Source: an uncultured Clostridia bacterium (GTDB lineage Bacteria > Bacillota > Clostridia > Oscillospirales > Acutalibacteraceae). Taken from it: 64,000 nucleotides of DNA. Positions 60,395-64,000 of this stretch are shown one piece after another. Position 1 is the first letter of the stretch. Each line of letters opens with the position of its first letter. The notes under the pieces were generated by a model that did not search any database, had not been told where the DNA came from, and saw only the letters and a list, made by a program, of their open reading frames with translations. Where the stretch lies: the NCBI GenBank assembly GCA_947369085.1, contig CANBJR010000006.1, forward strand, positions 1 to 64,000. The letters run 5' to 3'. The position numbers and the translations under genes were made by a program.

Positions 60395-63300
60395 TTATTT
60401 TGAATCAATACCAAGTTTTTCCGCTACTTCGGTAGAACGCAGTTCAAGCAGCTTTGAAATTCCCTCATCTTGCATTGTTACACCGTAAAGCACATCAGCC
60501 TCTTCCATTGTGCCTCGTCTGTGAGTAATAAGAATAAACTGAGTATTGTCAGTAAGCCTGCGAAGATAGCTTGCGAATCTGTATACGTTTACATCATCAA
60601 GTGCCGCTTCAATCTCGTCCATAACGCAGAAAGGAGCAGGTCTTACTTTCATTATAGCAAAATACAACGCAATTGCAACAAGCGCTTTTTCACCGCCCGA
60701 CAAAGCGTCAAGATGAACAACAATTTTTCCCGGAGGATGAACAAGAATATCAATTCCGCTTGTCAATATATTTTCGGGGTCTGATAGTGAAAGCGAAGCT
60801 GTTCCACCGCCGAAAAGCTCTTTAAACGTATAGGTAAAGTTCTTGTTGATTTGGTCAAAGCTTTCTACAAATACCTCTTTCATTTGTTTTGTCAAATCAT
60901 TTATAAGGCGCTCAATTTCTTTCTTCGATTTTTCAACGTCATTTACCTGCTTGCTCATAAACTCATAACGTTCAGAAACTTCCTTATATTCTTCTATTGC
61001 TGAAACATTGACGTTTCCGAGTCCCTTAATTTTCTGTTTGAGTTCGTTGAGCCTTTTGTTGGCTTTTACAGAATCTTCAATCTCAATAGCATTTTCTTCA
61101 GCCTCGCGCTTCGTAAGTTCATACTCTTCCCAAAGTTTTGAAATTATATCATCATACTGCTTTTGAAGATTAATTTTTCGTTCTTCAAGACGTGCCAGTT
61201 CTCTGCCTGAGATTTCACGTTCAGCGTTTTTATCTCGCTCAAAGCTACGGATTTGGGCATTTCGCTTTTCAAATGTATCTTTTTGGTTATTAATTTCTTC
61301 AATTTTATTATACATAGCCCTCTGCTCATTTTCAAAGGCTATTATTTCGCCGTTAAGACTTTCAATTCTCTTTTGTGTTTCAGCAATAGTGTTTTTAATT
61401 GTATCAATCTGATTTAAAAGATCAGTTTTCTTTTCTTTATGGTCAGATCCTCTGTTTTGAGCAAACACTATTTCTGAATTTAATGCGTCAATATCCTTTT
61501 GAGCAGTTACAATTTCAAGACGAATATTTTGCAAGAGCGTTGTAAGCTCTTCTCTTTTTTGAGTAAGCTCCGCTCTGTTACCCGTTACGGAATTAACCTT
61601 TTCTTCTGCTTTTGCAATCTTATAATTTAGCTCAGCAAGCTGTTTTTTTGCCTGAGCACCACTTTCTTTTAACTTTGCAATTCTTGTTTCGCAATCTTTT
61701 ATTTCGTTTTTAGAATTATCAATTACGATCTTAGCATTATTGAGTTCATTTTCACAAGCACGTTTTTCAGCTTGTAATCGTACCGACTCCTGCTGCTTAT
61801 TTGATAAATCTGCTCTTGCACCGAGTAATTCGGCTTCAATTGATGAATATTCTCTGTTTACTTGTTCACACAGGTTTTGAACAGATTTTTCTTTATTCTG
61901 CAAGTCAGCAGTAAGATTTTTGAGCTGCTCAATTTCTGACGCACGGCTTAAAAGTCCTGTATTTCTGTTAAGCGAACCGCCCGTTAGTGAACCGCCTGCG
62001 TTCACCACCTGACCGTCAAGCGTTACTACTTTAAAGCGATACAAGTATTTCTTTGCGATTGCTGTTGCACTGTTCAAATCTTCGGCTATTACAATTTTTC
62101 CAAGCAAAGAACCAAGAATGTTAACATATTTTTCTTCACAAGAACAAAGCTCGCTTGCAACTCCTACAAAACCATAACAATCGTCAAGTCCGTTTTCACG
62201 AAGTTCGCGAGTTTTGATAGTATTAAGAGGTAAAAAAGTTGCTCTGCCTCCGTCAGTTGACTTTAAATAGCGAATAGCCTGCTTTGCATCCTCATCTGTG
62301 TTCACAACAATGTTCTGCATAGCCGCGCCAAGAGCTGTTTCAATAGCTACACCGTACTTTGACGGAACTGAAACAACTCTTGAAACAGGTCCGCAAACGC
62401 CATGAAGTTTACCGTTTTTAGATGCATTTACTACAACCTTTACGCTCTTTGAGAATCCTTCAAGATTGCGTTCAAGATTTTCAAGAAAAGATATTTTTCT
62501 TAGATGCTCTTTTACATCAAGAGAAAGTTTTTCGCTTTCAGACTTATATTCATTTCTCTTCTTTTCTTTTGACGATAATTTAAGCTGCAAGCCGTCAATT
62601 GAATTTTTCAGTGAATTAATTTGATTGTCGGTTTCAGCTAAATCTTCGTTATAAGCTTTGAAAATTTCTTCAAGTTCTGTAATCTGCGCAGTCTTTTCAG
62701 ATTTTGCAGTTTCAAGAGTATTTATTCTTGCAGAAAGCTCAGCAATTGTACTTTCGGAAGTCATATCAATTACTCTTGCATCAGCAGACTGAGATGTAAG
62801 CATTGAAAGCTCCGCTGTTACCTCCTGCAAAAGGTCGCCGCTTTTACTTGAATCAAGATTAATAATATTAAGTTTTTCGGAAACTTCGCTGTATTTTTTC
62901 TGTTTTTCAATTATTTCAGAATCAAGAACGGCAATTCTGTTTTGCTTTTCCAAAATAGCATTTTCAAGGCTGTCAGCACTTTGTTCTGCCTGTACAATCT
63001 CATTATTTATTCTGTCAATATTTTCGTTGCTGTGCAGAATATCGTTTTCGGCAACATAAATAAGTGATTTCTTTTGAGAAATTTCTGTTTCCTTTTGGGA
63101 AATTTCGTTTCTTATATTTTCAATTTCAGCAGAAAGAATACCATTTTTAGAGTATATTTCTTCGCTTTCTTGCTGAATATTTATTAGCGCCTGTTCTGCT
63201 TCGTTATATTGAGTTCTTGCAATTGAGATTTTTTCTTCCTGCTCTTTAATGCTAATCTGTGATTTGTCCAATGTCAGAAGCCAAAGTGCGATTTCAAGTC

Positions 63301-63970
63301 CTCTTTTTTCTTCCGAATAGTTTAAAAACTGTTGCGCTTTTTCAGACTGCTTTCTAAGAGGCTCAACACGTTCTTCAAGCTCCGTTACAATATCACGAAG
63401 CCTTAAAAGGTTGTCCTCAGTATTTTTCAACTTTCGTTCAGCCTCAATTTTTCTGTATCTGTAACGAGAAATGCCTGCTGCTTCTTCAAAGATTTCACGT
63501 CGTTCTTCACTTTTGGAAGAAACAATGCTGTCAATTTTACCCTGACCTATCATAGAATAACCGTCTCTGCCAAGACCGGTATCCATAAACAGTTCGTTAA
63601 TATCTTTTAATCTTACAGACGCTTTATTGATGAGATATTCACTTTCACCGCTTCTGTAGTAACGTCTTGTAACTGCAATATCATCGCCGTTGAAGTCAAG
63701 GAATCTGTCGGTATTATCTATATTAAGAGTAACCTCGGCATAGCCCTGTCTTTTGCGTTTATCTGTGCCATTGAAAACAACGTCCTCCATCTTTGAACAG
63801 CGCAGGCTTTTTGGCGACTGCTCGCCGAGAACCCAACGTATAGCGTCGCTTATGTTACTTTTCCCCGAACCGTTCGGACCTACAACCGAAGTAATTCCCT
63901 GTTCAAAGGATAATTTAGTTTTGTCAGGAAACGTTTTGAATCCCTGTACTTCCAATGATTTTAAACGCAT
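60395..63970 (-). CDS. smc: Chromosome segregation protein SMC
   Basis: 'GFKTFPDKTKLSFEQGITSVVGPNGSGKSNISDAIRWVLGEQS', hinge, 'LSGGEKALVAIALYFAIMKVRPAPFCVMDEIEAALDD'. Confidence 0.99.
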   Translation of the reverse strand: MRLKSLEVQGFKTFPDKTKLSFEQGITSVVGPNGSGKSNISDAIRWVLGEQSPKSLRCSKMEDVVFNGTDKRKRQGYAEVTLNIDNTDRFLDFNGDDIAVTRRYYRSGESEYLINKASVRLKDINELFMDTGLGRDGYSMIGQGKIDSIVSSKSEERREIFEEAAGISRYRYRKIEAERKLKNTEDNLLRLRDIVTELEERVEPLRKQSEKAQQFLNYSEEKRGLEIALWLLTLDKSQISIKEQEEKISIARTQYNEAEQALINIQQESEEIYSKNGILSAEIENIRNEISQKETEISQKKSLIYVAENDILHSNENIDRINNEIVQAEQSADSLENAILEKQNRIAVLDSEIIEKQKKYSEVSEKLNIINLDSSKSGDLLQEVTAELSMLTSQSADARVIDMTSESTIAELSARINTLETAKSEKTAQITELEEIFKAYNEDLAETDNQINSLKNSIDGLQLKLSSKEKKRNEYKSESEKLSLDVKEHLRKISFLENLERNLEGFSKSVKVVVNASKNGKLHGVCGPVSRVVSVPSKYGVAIETALGAAMQNIVVNTDEDAKQAIRYLKSTDGGRATFLPLNTIKTRELRENGLDDCYGFVGVASELCSCEEKYVNILGSLLGKIVIAEDLNSATAIAKKYLYRFKVVTLDGQVVNAGGSLTGGSLNRNTGLLSRASEIEQLKNLTADLQNKEKSVQNLCEQVNREYSSIEAELLGARADLSNKQQESVRLQAEKRACENELNNAKIVIDNSKNEIKDCETRIAKLKESGAQAKKQLAELNYKIAKAEEKVNSVTGNRAELTQKREELTTLLQNIRLEIVTAQKDIDALNSEIVFAQNRGSDHKEKKTDLLNQIDTIKNTIAETQKRIESLNGEIIAFENEQRAMYNKIEEINNQKDTFEKRNAQIRSFERDKNAEREISGRELARLEERKINLQKQYDDIISKLWEEYELTKREAEENAIEIEDSVKANKRLNELKQKIKGLGNVNVSAIEEYKEVSERYEFMSKQVNDVEKSKKEIERLINDLTKQMKEVFVESFDQINKNFTYTFKELFGGGTASLSLSDPENILTSGIDILVHPPGKIVVHLDALSGGEKALVAIALYFAIMKVRPAPFCVMDEIEAALDDVNVYRFASYLRRLTDNTQFILITHRRGTMEEADVLYGVTMQDEGISKLLELRSTEVAEKLGIDSK

Positions 63971-64000
63971 TAAAATACCCCTATTTTATGTATAAATCAT

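Overview
The window is a low-GC Firmicutes chromosome segment. Gene content and order suggest a Ruminococcus/Oscillospiraceae-like Clostridia, but this is inference. About 15-64 kb is a dense, mostly minus-strand housekeeping block: radA, cwlD-like, lysA, engB, lon, clpX, clpP, tig, thrC, rnhB, rbgA, two lepB, rplS, rluD, lspA, ileS, divIVA, ylmH-like, sepF, yggS, miaA, mutL, mutS, ylbF-like, miaB, yunB, efp, aroQ, rpsU, leuS, rsfS, yqeK, nadD, yhbY, rdgB, ftsY, smc. The accessory part is the first ~14 kb. It holds a two-component system divergent from a six-gene membrane operon with two solute-binding lipoproteins, two MalF/MalG-type permeases, a miniature MacA/HlyD-like adaptor and a MacB/FtsX-like permease. 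No ATPase gene lies in the visible operon. The divergent promoter region has a strikingly symmetric architecture: an 11-bp-spaced direct-repeat pair, a 7-bp spacer and a -10 box, once in each direction. Other notable items are an orphan Cache-like sensor protein, 16-bp direct repeats and a perfect palindrome upstream of a tyrosine recombinase, a Big_2-array/LVIVD-type exported protein, a probable L19 leader RNA, a structured leader upstream of rbgA, and an rpsU gene missing from the ORF track. I see no rRNA, tRNA, CRISPR array or intact transposon. Family names are from reading the translations by eye; no database search was run.
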